Assembly: GCA_963682175.1 (NCBI GenBank)
Contig: OY821774.1
Location: 39,322,201-39,386,200 of the forward strand
DNA: 64,000 nucleotides
Direction of reading: 5' to 3'
From: Triglochin maritima
Taxonomy: Eukaryota > Streptophyta > Magnoliopsida > Alismatales > Juncaginaceae
Below are positions 1 to 12,250 of this stretch, in pieces (positions within the stretch are counted from its first letter, which is position 1; every line of letters starts with the position of its first letter). The position numbers and the translations under genes were made by a program. Below the pieces are notes generated by a model. The model searched no databases and was not told where the DNA came from. It was given only the letters and a program-made list of their open reading frames with translations.

Positions 1-195
1 GTTAATTACCATGATTGTGAATATCTTTTGTTTTATGTAAACCATTATCTTTTAGAGATCTACGGTTAAGGACCAAGAGCCTCTTCCTCAACACTTCTAA
101 AATACGAATAACATAGACAAGGAACAAAATGATTTCTCATTCAATTCATAATAATTGTCATTTAAAAGTAAAACTTTTAGAACACATTCCCTTCA
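1..195 (-). mobile_element. Family A LTR, partial, cut by window edge
   Basis: This is the reverse complement of the first ~195 bp of the complete family A LTR at 7831-9962, including the terminal TGAAGGGAATGTG read on the minus strand from 195. It is inserted in the family C LTR: the sequence after 195 (TGATGTACCCATG) continues the C LTR as seen intact near 15901. The rest of the element and its left target duplication lie outside the window. Confidence 0.85.
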
Positions 196-477
196 TGATG
201 TACCCATGTCGGTTGATGGAGCTCCGACCCTATTCGAATTGCCAAAATACTCTTCATGATGGTGTGGAGTTTCCCGATATGCTCATTGGTCCTTTTGGGC
301 TTACATTCAGGTCCTTCTCCCTTGCATCTCAGTCACTTACATTTAGGTCTTTTTACGCTTCGTCTCCTCAAACCTATTTATTTCTGAAATTCAAACATAA
401 AACTCATTACGTAGCATTGTTTAGGTGAAAGATAATGGATATAAGATACAAATGTTTGTATGAAATGATGTCAATCA
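196..477 (-). mobile_element. Family C 3' LTR, U3 start only
   Basis: On the minus strand this begins TGATTGACATC at 477, the same terminus as the complete C LTR at 27885-29438, and it aligns with 15901-16205. It is the 3' LTR of the leftmost C element. The remainder is displaced by the family A insertion. The internal region starts directly after 477 with AATACCCCACACC, the complement of the polypurine tract. Confidence 0.85.
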
Positions 478-492
478 AATACCCCACACCTA
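478..492 (-). promoter_or_regulatory. Polypurine tract of family C element
   Basis: On the minus strand a G-rich run (GGTGTGGGGTATT) directly abuts the TGATTG start of the 3' LTR. This is the position of the plus-strand primer in LTR retrotransposons. The same run sits beside the LTR at 33378 and at 55253. Confidence 0.65.
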
Positions 493-1995
493 ACTTTTGA
501 TAGTCCCAGGCAAAATTAAGAAAGGGAAAAGCATACGAAAAATAAGAAATCCTAACTCACTTTCGTAGGAATCACGATTGCACTTAGCATGTGCAACAAG
601 TCATTAAATCTCCTTGTCGCCAAGGAGGAGGAGTGTTGTCTCTTGAGGGTTTTCAGCGGATATACCCACAAAATTCCGAAAATAGATGCATTATTCAATC
701 TAGACACTCGACTTGTTGGTCTTTTTTGTCGATCACTGGACGCGGTAATCCTACGGGCCGACTCTATATATGTATTCAGTCCACACACCTAGCCTAGTGA
801 ATCAATCGTGCAAGTTAATTAAGGACTTAAGTGCAAGACATGGACAATCTCAACATCCTCAAGTGATACAAAGTGTAAGGTTCATTAAGGTTCTTATTTG
901 CATTACCATTTTTTCTTTTTTTTCTTTTATCAATTTTTTTCCTTACTAGTTGGAGTGTGATTCTCCCAGGGTCAGGTTTCGTGCATCATTGCGTATGAGG
1001 ACTTACACTATCACGTACACCTTTCCCCAAATCTCTACATAAGGCAATCCCTACCACCCGTGTAACGGGAGTTCAGTCGCTCCATCCCAAGTCAGATGAC
1101 TCGAAAGAACCAGGCACAAAGTGCCCTCAAACCTAATTCCCCGAGAGATAGGAGCCGTGCGAGAAGAGAGAACACATACTCACTTATTTTTTATCTACAC
1201 ATGAACCAAAACTCCTAAACTTAATGTCTCACAACAAGATTTAAAGGGTCTTTGACTTCAACAAACTTCCTTATATTAATAGACACAAATTATTGACTCA
1301 CTAGGTTCAGGGTGGACTTATTTAAATGTTTGAGCACTAAACCCCTATGATTACTCGCCTCCGAGGGAAAACCGGGGTGCATCCTAACGACTCGATAAGA
1401 CCTAAGCCGGTATACAAGATATCCAAATGCATCAAGTTCAAGACAATTCTGGGAGCTTCCTTTTACTTTGCCTCTTAACGGTTTTGCACATACTAAACAC
1501 ACGCGAAACCCACAAAATATTTTCTTTCGCAAACACATGAATATTTTGAAAGAAATGTGAAAATTTTAAAGCACTAGGCAATCAAAAGAAGACAAGTCAC
1601 CCAAAGATCATGGCAAACATATATATCGATATTAAATGCAACACACTAACATGAACCTAACAATACAAACAAAAGAAAGCAAAATCAAAGGAAAAGACTC
1701 GACTGTGTACACACGTAAAACACCCCCACACCTACTTCATGCATTGTCCTCAATGAATGCGAGCATGATACGACATGGATTTATGCATGAACCATGGAAG
1801 ATCTCACCAACATGAAGCACAAAAGGAAGTTCATGGTTATGTTGATGGACACAAACCCGAATTCCCTCAAAACCTGTGAGATTCTAAAGAGGGGATACAA
1901 ATACGTCAAACAAATTTGGCCCAAATACACAAGGGTTGGGGCCCACAACAATCATTGCTCACTCGTGGAGTCTTTTATTGCCCTTTTTTCTTCTT
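478..1995 (-). other. Long 3' non-coding region of family C, with conserved hairpin block
   Basis: No coding frame is supported here. In an autonomous Athila element this zone would follow reverse transcriptase and integrase; here those domains are absent. Positions about 541-690 are strongly conserved with 33450-33580 and, in a different family, 55320-55450. Within it are two short hairpins at 578-596 (TTGCAC/GTGCAA) and 610-627 (CTCCTTG, loop TCGC, CAAGGAG). The remainder also aligns with 33580-34330. Confidence 0.7.
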
Positions 1996-4900
1996 TTATT
2001 CTTCTTTTTTCCTTTTTTTCTTTATAAACAAGATATATACATCAACAAATATATTCTCATAATCATTTGGTAAAGGAACATCAAATGAGAACATCGAGTC
2101 ATGCGGACCAGAGATTTGCGAAGATGGGCCCGCTTTATTGGTGCTCTGAGGTATCATGCGGGGTGAAAGGTCATGGCTGAAAGGCTCGAACCCCTCATGA
2201 TATTGGTTGGGTGTAAGCAACATGAATGAGTGGAGTTGTGTTGCATCACTAGGTTTTAGTTTCTCATCGAACAAAACCCTCCAACCAATAGGTGGGTGCA
2301 TCGAAATGAGTTCCTCAGGCTCAATCGAGGGATGTTGCACACCTGCTTCACTAAGAATGGGGCTTCTCCCCAAGTCATCCAACAAAGACCACCCAACCTC
2401 CTGTATATTATCATGCATAAGCTCGGTCGTAGGTGGGTCCTTGTTGGAGTCAATATGAAGCTCAAAGGGCTCAATAGCCCTGGGACACGGGGTGACGACA
2501 CCTTCTAGAATGAGCATATGCTGAGGTGTGTCCCCCTAACTAATGGTCTCAACTGAATCATGCAACGAACACTCTCGTTGGACATTTATGTTTGATGTCA
2601 ACTCACTCTGTTGCATTTCAAAGACATGCAATGAGTTTTCGCTGAGCCCACAAACATTCTCTATGGGTTGCATTGGTGTTAGGGGTGTTCGTTGATTTTG
2701 CGGTGCTTTCTCTAATTGGCGGATGAGATTGAGATTTAAAGGTTGGTCCATGGGCTCATGTTGCCTACCAGAGTTGAACACATGAAACTCGACACTCATG
2801 TTACCGAATGAGAGCTTCGTGAGACCATTTCTACAATTAATTAAGGCGTTGGAGATTGCCAGAAATGGTCTACCCAAAATCAAAGGTATTTGAGAGTGGG
2901 TGTTCGCAACAAGATTGGTATCGAGGACAACAAAATCTACTGGAAATATAAAATATCCAACTTTGATAAGCACATCCTCGATAATCCCCTTTGGAATACG
3001 AATGGATCTATCCGCCACTTGAGGGTGATCTTAGTTGGTCGAAATTCTCCCAAGTTCAACTATGGATAAACAGAAAATGGGAGGAGGTTGACCGCCGATC
3101 CTAAATCAAGCAAAACATTACTCATGCTACTGTCCTCTATCGTACACTGAATAGTAGGACACCCAGGGTCCTTGTATTTTGTGTAGGTGGGATTGGACAA
3201 AAATGAGCTTACATTTGCAGCCAAGAATGTTTTCTTAGGAACATTGGTCTTCCTCTTGGTTGTGTAGAGTTCTTTTAACACTTTGGCATATTGAGGTATT
3301 TGTTGGATGACATCGAACAAGGTGATGTTAGCCTTCACTTACTTAAACACCTCTAATATCTTATCCATTGTGTCACTCTGCTTTTTGGTTAACCTACTAG
3401 GATAGGGTGCTTTTGGCAGGTAGGTTTTCTGCGATACCTGAGAATGAGGTGTTGGTGTATTACCCTCACCCTCAACCTCTTCTTCACCACAATTCCCACT
3501 GAGGGGCTGCATAGGTGGTGGTGGTGGCAAGGAAATGTGATTGTCAACCTGCTTTCCATTCCTTAAGGTTACAATGGCGTTGACATGGTGAACAGGTTCC
3601 TCCACATGGTTCACTTGCAGCCCCCGAGGTACCACATTCTCATTTTGCATGTGTTTTTGCTGGTACATGCGGGGGTTAGCTTCAAGCTGGCTAGGCAGAG
3701 TTCCTCTCTCTCTTTCATGTACAGACTGAGCCAATCGGCTTATCTGAAGCTCTAGAGATTTGATGGTCTGCTGATTTGAAGTGAGAACTTGACTTGTGGA
3801 TGACAAAGTTTTTCATTGAATTTTCAAGTCCACAAGTCAAGCAGGTTTCCAGATTGTTGGAATTTGGGAAACCCAATTGATTGGTGATTTGAGCTTGGGG
3901 TGACTGATAAGATTGTGCATGCATGGGAGGTTGGTGTGGTTGGTTAGGTGGTCAAGAGGAGTATGAAGGACCACCTAGGGCATTATTTTGGTTCCATGAA
4001 AAATTAGGGTGGTTTCTCCATCCAGGATTATAAGATGATGAGTAGGGGTCATTCCTAGCTCTATCATAGATGGCATTGACATGTTCCATCTCAGGAGGAA
4101 TGGACGCACACTCGCTTCCTACATGACCTATCCTACCACATCAATGACAAAGAACTTGACCAGATGTGGACACGTGAGGTGCACCTTATTGCTTTTGGAG
4201 CTCAATCGAATTCATACGGCGCATTAAGGCTGTTATGCGCACCTTGGTAGCCGTAGTGGTATCAACAGCAAATGCGGCACCCAATCTAGTCGAGTTTGCA
4301 TTTGCAATCCTCGCTCCTATGCTAGATGACGTTGGGGGTTCCCTCACACTCTCCCACTGCATGGTTTTCTCAACGAGGAGTTCTAGGAAATCTCATGCCT
4401 CCCTTTCATCCTTTCCTAAGAACTCTCCTTAACACATGGAATCAAGAAGCGTTCGGGACGGGATGTGAAGACCCTCGTAGACAATCTGACAAAGGTGCCA
4501 CAACTCGATTTCATAGTGAGGGCATGAGGATAGTAGCTCCTTGAATCTCTCAAAATATGCATGAAATGTTTCAGTCTCAAGTTGATAGAATGAATTGATT
4601 TCGTTCCTTAATTTTTGAGTCTGATAACTTGGAAAGTACTTCTTGAGGAATGGAGATTGAAATTCATCCCATGTCCTAAAGGCATTCACCTGGTTGCTGT
4701 ACAACCACTTATTGGCATCATCCTTTAGTATAAAATGGACTAGACTAAGATGGATGGAGTATGTGCTCAGTTGTTGCAGCTTGAACATAGCACAGACCTC
4801 CTCAAATTCCCTGAGAAAGATATAGGAGTCACCCTTCCCAGTGAAGTTAGGGAGCATGGAAATGAATTGAGGCTTAATCTCAAAGTGGTTCTCATTCGCC

Positions 4901-5220
4901 TCTCGTAATACGATGCATGAGGTTAAAGCGGTACAGCTCGGGTAGCATCGACCACGGAGAGGTATGAGAGCCACAACATGACGAACAGGCGGGACAAGTG
5001 GGTCCAGCAACTGCTCCTCCTCGCGGTAATGAGAAACCATTAAACCCAGACTGTGTGCAACACGAGAGGAGGAAGGCATCGAGAAATCGACTACCAAAGA
5101 AGGATTGACGACACGCCTCGTCAAACGGCCACTCTCGTCTCTTGCCCACACAAGCATGCACAAAGGTGCACACACAAACCAAATTTTTTTAACAAACAAT
5201 GTGCTAAGAGGAGAGGACAA
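1996..5220 (-). pseudogene. Athila-like gag-protease pseudogene (C unit 1)
   Basis: Read on the minus strand, the order is: retrotransposon gag core (5220-4429, with the FKLQQLSTYSIHLSLVHFIL... LKDDANKWL region and a CPHYEIELWHLCQIVYEGL end), CCHC knuckle region (about 4200-3960), a Gln/Pro-rich spacer (3806-3339), aspartic protease (3338-2536, with LLDLGSAVNLLPFSVY and ILGRPFLA; the DLG form of the active site is usual in Athila-like elements) and a unique tail (2517-1996). It is broken by a stop inside the zinc knuckle (CH*CGRIGHVGSEC), a stop after YSS, a stop after FSVYP near 3058 and a frameshift near 3015. No reverse transcriptase, RNase H or integrase follows. The product would be capsid plus protease only. 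The true start codon is unsettled. Confidence 0.85.
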
Positions 5221-5229
5221 GAGGACACA

Positions 5230-6178
5230 GAAGAGAGAGAATGACTCAGGAGAGAAAGGAAGAAGTCATTATTCTACGGCGGGTGGGTACAGGTAGAAGC
5301 ACACAAGCAAACAATCCTGAGGTCGTTATAGGTCTTTACAGCTAGACAGCGCCTAACTGCGAGGTCACACGGCCTCAACACGCCACACCTCCCTACGACG
5401 AGGACCACAAAGCCCAACAAGTGAGGCAAGAACCGGAGATCTCGTCTCTCCTACTATTGACTGAGTGGGCGACGCCGATCAGGTCATGACGGTCATGACC
5501 GGATCACTCTCCTAATGCGCCTGAGATCCATAGGGCCGATGTCTACTTGATTTTAAAATTAGGATCTTTATTAGTGTGGTTTTTCAGGTGATGAAATCCC
5601 CCACCTTATCTTATATGGGACAACCTCTCCTTAGTAAAGTTTTGGAGTCTTAATCTAGCAATAAACTCTCCAAACAAACGTTCAACTCACACTTGTTGCA
5701 ATGCAATTCCTACTAATTAATGCATGTTCATACGAAATACATGAATGAGAGTAGGGAATGCATACCTCACGTCAGCATTCAACAACTGAAACTAAAGCTA
5801 AAATAAAAGAAAATCTACATACCTAAGTCAAGTACGTGATGCATGACCTAAACAAGAAAGAATGCCTACTCTTTTGCTTTGGGTGTTAGGGTCCATGTTG
5901 ATTAAAGGGATATTGATTATTAATCTGGGAGTAATCTAATAGTTAGAACATGCAAAATTGAGTCCCAGATTTCTAAACCAGTTATGGCAACACTCCAAAG
6001 AAATTACAAGGTGAAATGAGATTACCATATCGTTGATTGGCGGTCTTGAAGTCTCAAGTCGCCTCCAAACTTCACCAGCTGCTTCCCCTTCCCAGTGTGT
6101 GTCTCCTCTAGAAATAAAACTAAAACATAAAAATTAAATCCACCCAAATCGTCCAAACCAGAGTCTGGACTAGCACCG
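5230..6178 (-). other. Leader (5' untranslated region) of C unit 1
   Basis: Non-coding sequence between the primer binding site and gag. It aligns with 10470-11477, 13690-14630, 30720-31824 and, more distantly, 17742-18650. It carries splice-like signals (TTTCAG and GAG/GTATGC on the minus strand around 5763-5790) and a decayed copy of the GACCGCC..GGCGGTC inverted repeat at about 6030-6052. Confidence 0.7.
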
Positions 6179-6194
6179 CCCTGACAACGGTGCA
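6179..6194 (-). other. Primer binding site, tRNA-Asp type, decayed
   Basis: The plus strand reads CCCTGACAACGGTGCA, a mutated form of CCCCGGCAACGGCGCCA, the 3' end of plant tRNA-Asp(GTC). It lies 7 bp from the LTR start at 6202, as expected for a minus-strand element. Confidence 0.6.
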
Positions 6195-6201
6195 AAAAAC
6201 T

Positions 6202-6950
6202 TGTTTATTCGTTTTAAATTTAGACCGCAAGTGCAGTCATCGGTGAAGATGGGACAAGTATGGGTCGTCCGTAGGGAGGTGAGCAGCCTCTGCTATGACC
6301 GAAATCAGATGACGAAAATGGGGAGAAGAGTTGTAGATTACGCTAAAGCTAAACTGCACTAAACTAAGATGTACGAAATTGGAAAGAAAGCACGAAAGAT
6401 TCGAAATCAGAAAGAGAAACCCCGAAGGGGTGGAGTGTGTGCATATATGAAGTGAAATAAGTGATGAAAGATGCATGTAAGCATGTATGTATGTGTGTGT
6501 GTTGTGTGTGTCTTCATGCATAGGAAGTGTTTAAAGATGCGGCAAAACCTATCAATCCTATTCACACAACGTATCAGCAATTACCACTTGATTAACATAA
6601 GACTAGGCTCAGCATGAGAAGTGTTTAAAGATATGGCAAGACTCATCAAAACCATAAACTCATGTGAAGAACAAAGGTAAGCATGGGAGGTGTCTAAATG
6701 TTAGGGCAAAACCCATCAAAACAAAGTTTCTTCAATCAATCAAGCAATCAACCACAAATTCAAACACATAACTAACATGTAGCATATTCAACGGGAAATT
6801 TCAGTCAATAAACATGAGAAAACTAAGCATGGGAACTGTCTAAATCTTCTGGCAAAACCTATTAAAATTCCTCAACATGTAGATAATTAAAATACCCCCA
6901 ATGAACATACAAAACATGCAAGTCTACACAATAAAAAATTCATCAAATTG
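6202..6950 (-). mobile_element. Truncated family C LTR, end of array unit 1
   Basis: Starts TGTTTATTCGTTTTAAATTTAG next to the primer site and aligns with the first ~750 bp of the fuller LTR at 14655. It then breaks off near 6945-6955 and joins directly to gag sequence of the next unit. The same junction recurs near 12245-12255. Confidence 0.8.
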
Positions 6951-7830
6951 AATCAAAAAGTCCACGAGTCAAGGTCTCAAGCAAATTGAATCAGGTTTCC
7001 AGATTGTTGGAATTTGGGAAACCCAATTGATTGGTGATTTGACCATGGGGTGACTGATAAGATTGTGCATGCATGGGAGGTTGGTGTGGGTGGTTCGGTT
7101 GTCAAGAGGAGTATGAAGGACCACCTAGGGCATTATTTTGGTTCCATGAAAAATTAGGGTGGTTCCTCCATCCAGGATTATAAGATGATGAGTATGGGTC
7201 ATTCCTAGCTCTATCATAGATGGCATTGACATGTTCCATCTCAGGAGGAATGGACGCACACTCGCTTCCTACATAACCTATCCTACCACATCAATGACAA
7301 AGAACTTGACCAGATGTGGACACGTGAGGTGCACCTTGTTGCTTTTGGAGCTCAGTCGAATTGATACGGCGCATTAAGGCCGCCATGCGCACCTTGGTGG
7401 CCGTAGTGGTATCAACAGCAAATGCGGCACCCAATCTAGTCGAGTTTGCATTTGCGATCCTCGCTCCTATGCTAGATGACGTTGGGGGTTCCCTCACACT
7501 CTCCCACTGCATGGTTTTCTCAGCGAGGTGTTCTAGGAAATCTCATGCCTCTCTTTCATCCTTTCCTAAGAACTCTCCTTGACACATGGACTCAAGAAGC
7601 GTTCGGGACAGGATGTGAAGACCCTCGTAGACAATCTGACAAAGGTGCCACAACTCGATTTCATGGTGAGGGCATGAGGATAGTAGCTACTTGAACCTAT
7701 CAAAATATGTATGAAATGTTTCAGTCTCAAGTTGATAGAACGAATTGATTTCGTTCCTTAATTTTTGAGTCTGATTACTTCGAAAGTACTTCTTGAGGAA
7801 TGCAGATTGAAATTCATCCCAAGTCCTAAA
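6950..7830 (-). pseudogene. gag zinc-knuckle segment of C unit 2
   Basis: Nearly identical to 3842-4680. It keeps the same in-frame stop in the knuckle (CH*CGR) and the same YSS stop as unit 1. It is interrupted at 7830 by a solo family A LTR and resumes at 9968. No protease segment follows it on the left because the unit begins at the LTR/gag junction. Confidence 0.8.
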
Positions 7831-9005
7831 TGAAGGGAATGTGTTCTAAAAGTTTTACTTTTAAATGACAATTATTATGAATTGAATGAGAAATCATTTT
7901 GTTCCTTGTCTATGTTATTCGTATTTTAGAAGTGTTGAGCAAGAGGCTCTTGGTCCTTAACCGTAGATCTCTAAAAGATAATGGTTTACATAAAACAAAA
8001 GATATTCACAATCATGGTAATTAACATGGGACATTAATTACCGAGTTAAGATTGTCGTGTTGGTCATAGATTATTGTAGCTCTACAAGTGAGTGACAACA
8101 CGGGTACACAAAAGAGGAAAATACTACTTTTGTATAATGAATAGACCTAATAAGTAAAACATTATAGAATTGTGTTTTCTGTGTCATTAATGTTTTACTG
8201 TGTCCTTGGTCCTTTGATATGAGACTTATATCCGATCACTTAAGAATTGCTTAATTAGACTAGTGTCTTGAGCAATCGATGAGTGTAGTGTAAAGGCATT
8301 GGTTGATTAAGTATGACTTTTGTTGGAGAAGATAGTTAGTCAAAATATTATCATTGCCCCTTATTAATTGAGTGATGATATTAGTGGGCCCTTAATAAAG
8401 CCAAGTTATAATGTGCACAATGTGATTTGAGTTAAGTCACATATTTATAACTAGCTTAAAGAGATCAAGAAACGAATACTAATACAAAGATGACACAATA
8501 CTACTTTGTGTGTATTCTTAATATCATGTGGCAAGGGACAGACACAAGTGGTGCACTCCATCACTAAATGGATCAGGTTTTGGTTCGAGTGGAATTAAGA
8601 CATCTAACTAATTGGGAGCTATAATGTGTAGCTAGATACCGCTTATAGCTTGTGATATTAAGCTCTTAATATCACTGCCAACTTAGTCTAGATCCTCCCA
8701 TAGGTCACACCGCAAAAACCGGGAAACAAGAAGCTTTATTTTTGGTTCATATGATGCGTCGGGTTTCTTATAGAAAATATGACACATGTGGTGAACGAGT
8801 AAAATCAATTATGTTGTATATAACATAATTAGAATCATGATAAATTCATATGAGATGCATATATTATGGGGTGCAATAATTTATTATTGCATAGGATAAT
8901 ATATTGCATAAGTTGTGAATTTGCTAAAAACCCCAAAAGTTCAAATTTTGTTGGAAATAAATCCAAATTTGAAAAGGCAAAATCGGGTAGAAGTTCGGTA
9001 ATCCG

Positions 9006-9320
9006 TTATGGTTCGGTCGACCGAAGGATCGGTGGATCGGTCAACCGAACGTGGAACGGATGGTCAAGTTGATTGACCGAACTTGACCAAAGTGCCTGGA
9101 ACTCTGGATCGGTGTACCGAACCAGAAACGGTCGACCGAACAATGTCCAGTTCCGATATTTTTGGTTAACCGAATGGCACTCGGTCAAAGACGCGAATTC
9201 GTACGAACGGTTAAGAAGAATTTTTCTCCTTAAGAATCGGTCATCCGTCAAGTGCACGGAAATCCGAACATGACATATTCGGTTAACCGAGTATGTCTCG
9301 GTAGACCGAGTCCCGATCGA
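9006..9320. repeat. Cluster of CGGTCGACCG-type palindromes in family A LTR
   Basis: About ten perfect or degenerate copies, for example TCGGTCGACCGAAG, TCGGTCAACCGAAC, TCGGTGTACCGAAC, TCGGTTAACCGAG and TCGGTAGACCGAG. The half-site CGGT..ACCG is held while the two central bases vary. The cluster ends about 170 bp upstream of the TATA box. Confidence 0.85.
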
Positions 9321-9491
9321 TTTTTCTGCCTTTGATAATTAAGAGATTAATTTGATCAATGGTTGGATTAGCTCCAAACTTGGTCAAACATTTTGTGGGT
9401 GCATATAATGCATTTTGGAATTAGTTTATGAGAGAAAATGTCAAGAGAACATGGCTTAAAAATAGCCATAATTAAGAGTAAGCTTGGAGCT

Positions 9492-9500
9492 TATAAATAG
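9492..9500 (+). promoter_or_regulatory. TATA box of family A LTR
   Basis: TATAAATAG within GGAGCTTATAAATAGGTCC. It lies about 1,660 bp into the LTR and so marks the U3/R boundary region and a sense direction on the plus strand. Equivalent minus-strand boxes are at 21593-21601 and, altered, at 49893-49901. Confidence 0.7.
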
Positions 9501-9967
9501 GTCCTTATTCTCATTAATTGAAACATGTGTTTTTGCTAATTCTTTTCTCTCCTAATTCACCCCAAAAGACACGAAAATTATCTTAAAGTTCTAAGTCTTT
9601 GGAAGGAGAAATCTCAGATATTAAGGAAGGGGTTTGTAGCTAGATTCTAAGCTTGTTTGAAGATTGTCTGGCTAGCTCCTTTCTCTCGAACCTTGTTTAG
9701 GGTTTCGGTGAACACTCGGAGGCATCCGGCGCAACGAGAAGCGACGATAGTCTTCCTCAATGTCTCTGGAACATCAAGAAGTTTTAGAGAACTTCTAGGT
9801 ATAAATTTCGGAGTCCTTTGTGTTTGTTTTAATAAGTTTTGAAACTAGTTATTAAAACAAACTGATGCATGCATGAAATAAATCGTAGAAAATTGTAATT
9901 GATCGTTATTATGCATAAAAATTCGAAAAATATATATGCACAATTAAACATGAAATCCTACACTAAA

Positions 9968-10462
9968 GGCATTCACCTGGTTGTTGTACAACCACTTCTT
10001 GGCATCATCCTTTAGTGTAAAATGGACTAGACTAAGACAGATGGAGTATGTGCTCAGTTGTTGCAACTTGAACAGAGCACAGACCTCCTCAAATTCCCTG
10101 AGAAAGATATAGGGGTCACCCTTCCCAGTGAAGTGAGGGAGCATGGAAATGAATTGAGGCTTAACCTCAAAGTGGTTCCCATTCGCCTCTCGTAATACGA
10201 TGCAAGAGGGTAGAGCGGTACAACTCGGGTAGCATCGACCACGGAGAGGTATGAGAGCCACAACATGACGAACATGCGGGACAAGTGGGTCCAGCAACTG
10301 CTCCTCCTCGCGGTAATGAGCAACCATTAAACCCAGACTGTGTGCAACATGAGAGGAGGAAGGCATCGATAAATCGACTACCAAAGAAGGATTGACGACA
10401 TGCCTCGTCAAACGGCCACTCTCATCTCGTGCCCACACAAGCATGCACAAAGGTGAACACAC
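9968..10462 (-). pseudogene. gag core of C unit 2
   Basis: Continuation of the unit 2 gag across the solo A LTR. Residues such as HVVALIPLRGRCYPSC, PQFISMLPHFTGKGDPYIF and LKDDAKKWLYNNQVNAF match units 1 and 3. Broken as a gene by the LTR insertion and by stops in the knuckle. Confidence 0.8.
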
Positions 10463-10469
10463 AAACCAA

Positions 10470-11477
10470 AACTGTTTTTTAACAAAGAATGTGCTTAGAG
10501 GAGAAGAAAGGAGGACACAGAAGAGAGAGAATGACTCAGGAGAGAAAGGAAGAAGTCATTATGCTACGGAGGATGGGTACAAGTAGAAGCACACAAGCAA
10601 ACAATCCTGAGGTCACTATAGGTCTTTACAGCTAGACAGCATCTAAAGCGAGGTCACATGGCCACAACACGCCACACCTCCCTACGACGAGGACCACAAA
10701 GCCCAACAAGCGAGTCAAGAACCGGAGATCTCGTCTCTCCTACTATTGACAGAGTGGGTTACGCCGATCAGGTCATGACGGTCTTGACCGGATCACTCTC
10801 CTAATGCGCCTGATCCATAGGGCCGATGTCTACTTGATTTTAAAATTAGGCTCTTTATTAGTGTGGTTTTTCGGGTGAAGGAAAGGGTGATGAAATCCCC
10901 CACCTTATCATATATGGGACAACCTCTCCTTAGTAAAGTTTTGGAGTCTTAATCTAGCAATAAACTCTCCAAACAAACGTTCAACTCACACTTATTGCAA
11001 TGCAATTCCTACTAATTAATGCATGTTCATACGAAATACATGAATGAGAGTAGGGAATGCGTACCTCACGTCAGCACTCAACAACTGAAACTAAAGCTAA
11101 AATAAAAGACAATCTACATACCTAAGTCAAGTACATGATGCATGACCTAAACAAGAAAGAATGCCTACTCTTTTGTTTTGGGTGTTAGGGTCCAAGTTGC
11201 TTAAATGGATATTTATTATTAATCTGGGAGTAATCTAATAGTCAGAACATGCAAAATTGAGTCCCAGATTTCTAAACCAGTTATGGCAACACTCCAAAGA
11301 AATTACAAGGTGAAATGAGATTACCAGACCGTTGATTGGCGGTCTTGAAGTCTAAAGTCGCCTCCAAACTTCACCAGGTGCTTCCCCTTCCCAGTGTGTG
11401 TCTCCTCTAAAAATAAAACTAAAACACAAAAATTAAATCCACCCGAATCGTCCAAACTAGAGTCTGGACTGACACCT
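10470..11477 (-). other. Leader of C unit 2
   Basis: Aligns with the leaders at 5230 and 13690. No coding content seen. The inverted repeat near the primer site reads AGACCGTTGATTGGCGGTC at 11327-11345. Confidence 0.7.
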
Positions 11478-11494
11478 CCCTGGCAACGGTGCCA
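11478..11494 (-). other. Primer binding site, tRNA-Asp type (C unit 2)
   Basis: CCCTGGCAACGGTGCCA on the plus strand, two mismatches from the 3' end of plant tRNA-Asp(GTC). It sits 6 bp from the LTR start at 11501. Confidence 0.7.
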
Positions 11495-11500
11495 AAAACT

Positions 11501-12250
11501 TGTTTATTCGTTTTAAATTTAGACCACAAGTGCAGTCATCAGTGAAGACGGGGCAAGTACGGGTCGTCCGCAGGGAGGTTATCAGCCTCTGGTATGACCG
11601 AAATCAGATGGCGAAAATGGGGAGAAGAGTTGTAGATTACGCTAAAGCTAAACTGCACTAAACTAAGATGTACGAAATTGGAAAGAAAGCACGAAAGATT
11701 CGAAATCAGAAAGAGAAACCCCGAAGGGGTGGAGTGTGTGCATATATGAAGTGAAATAAGTGATGAAAGATGCATGTAAGCATGTATGTATGTGTGTGTG
11801 TTGTGTGTGTGTCTTCATGCATAGGAAGTGTTTAAATATGCGGCAAAACCTATCAATCCTATTCACACAACGTATCAACAATTACCACTTGATTAACATA
11901 AGACTAGGCTCAGCATGAGAAGTGTTTAAAGATATGGCAAGACTCATCAAAACCATAAACTCATGTGAAGAACAAAGGTAAGCATGGGAGGTGTTTAAAT
12001 GTTAGGGCAAAACCCGTCAAAACAAAGTTTCTTCAATCAATCAAGCAAGCAACCACATATACAAACACATAACTAACATGTAGCATATTCAACGGGAAAT
12101 TTCAGTCAATAAACATGAGAAAACTAAGCATGGGAACTGTCTAAATCTTCTGGCAAAACCTATTAAAATTCCTCAACATGTAGATAATTAAAATACCCCC
12201 AATGAACATACAAAACATGCAAGTCTACACAATAAAAAATTCATCAAATT
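11501..12250 (-). mobile_element. Truncated family C LTR, end of array unit 2
   Basis: Aligns along its length with 6202-6950 and stops at the same internal position before the gag junction. It contains a short GT-rich microsatellite (about 11790-11813) shared by all three units. Confidence 0.8.

Larger units (their letters stand above)
7831..9962 (+). mobile_element. Solo LTR, family A (complete)
   Basis: A 2,132-bp sequence starting TGAAGGGAATG and ending ATCCTACA, flanked by perfect 5-bp duplications CTAAA (7826-7830 and 9963-9967). The host gag sequence reads straight across when the element and one CTAAA are removed. There is no internal domain, so it is a solo LTR left by LTR-LTR recombination. 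It has a TATA box at 9492-9500 and a cluster of palindromic sites at 9006-9320. Copies of the same LTR occur at 1-195, 21128-22951, 38144-38775 and 49444-51632. Confidence 0.93.
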
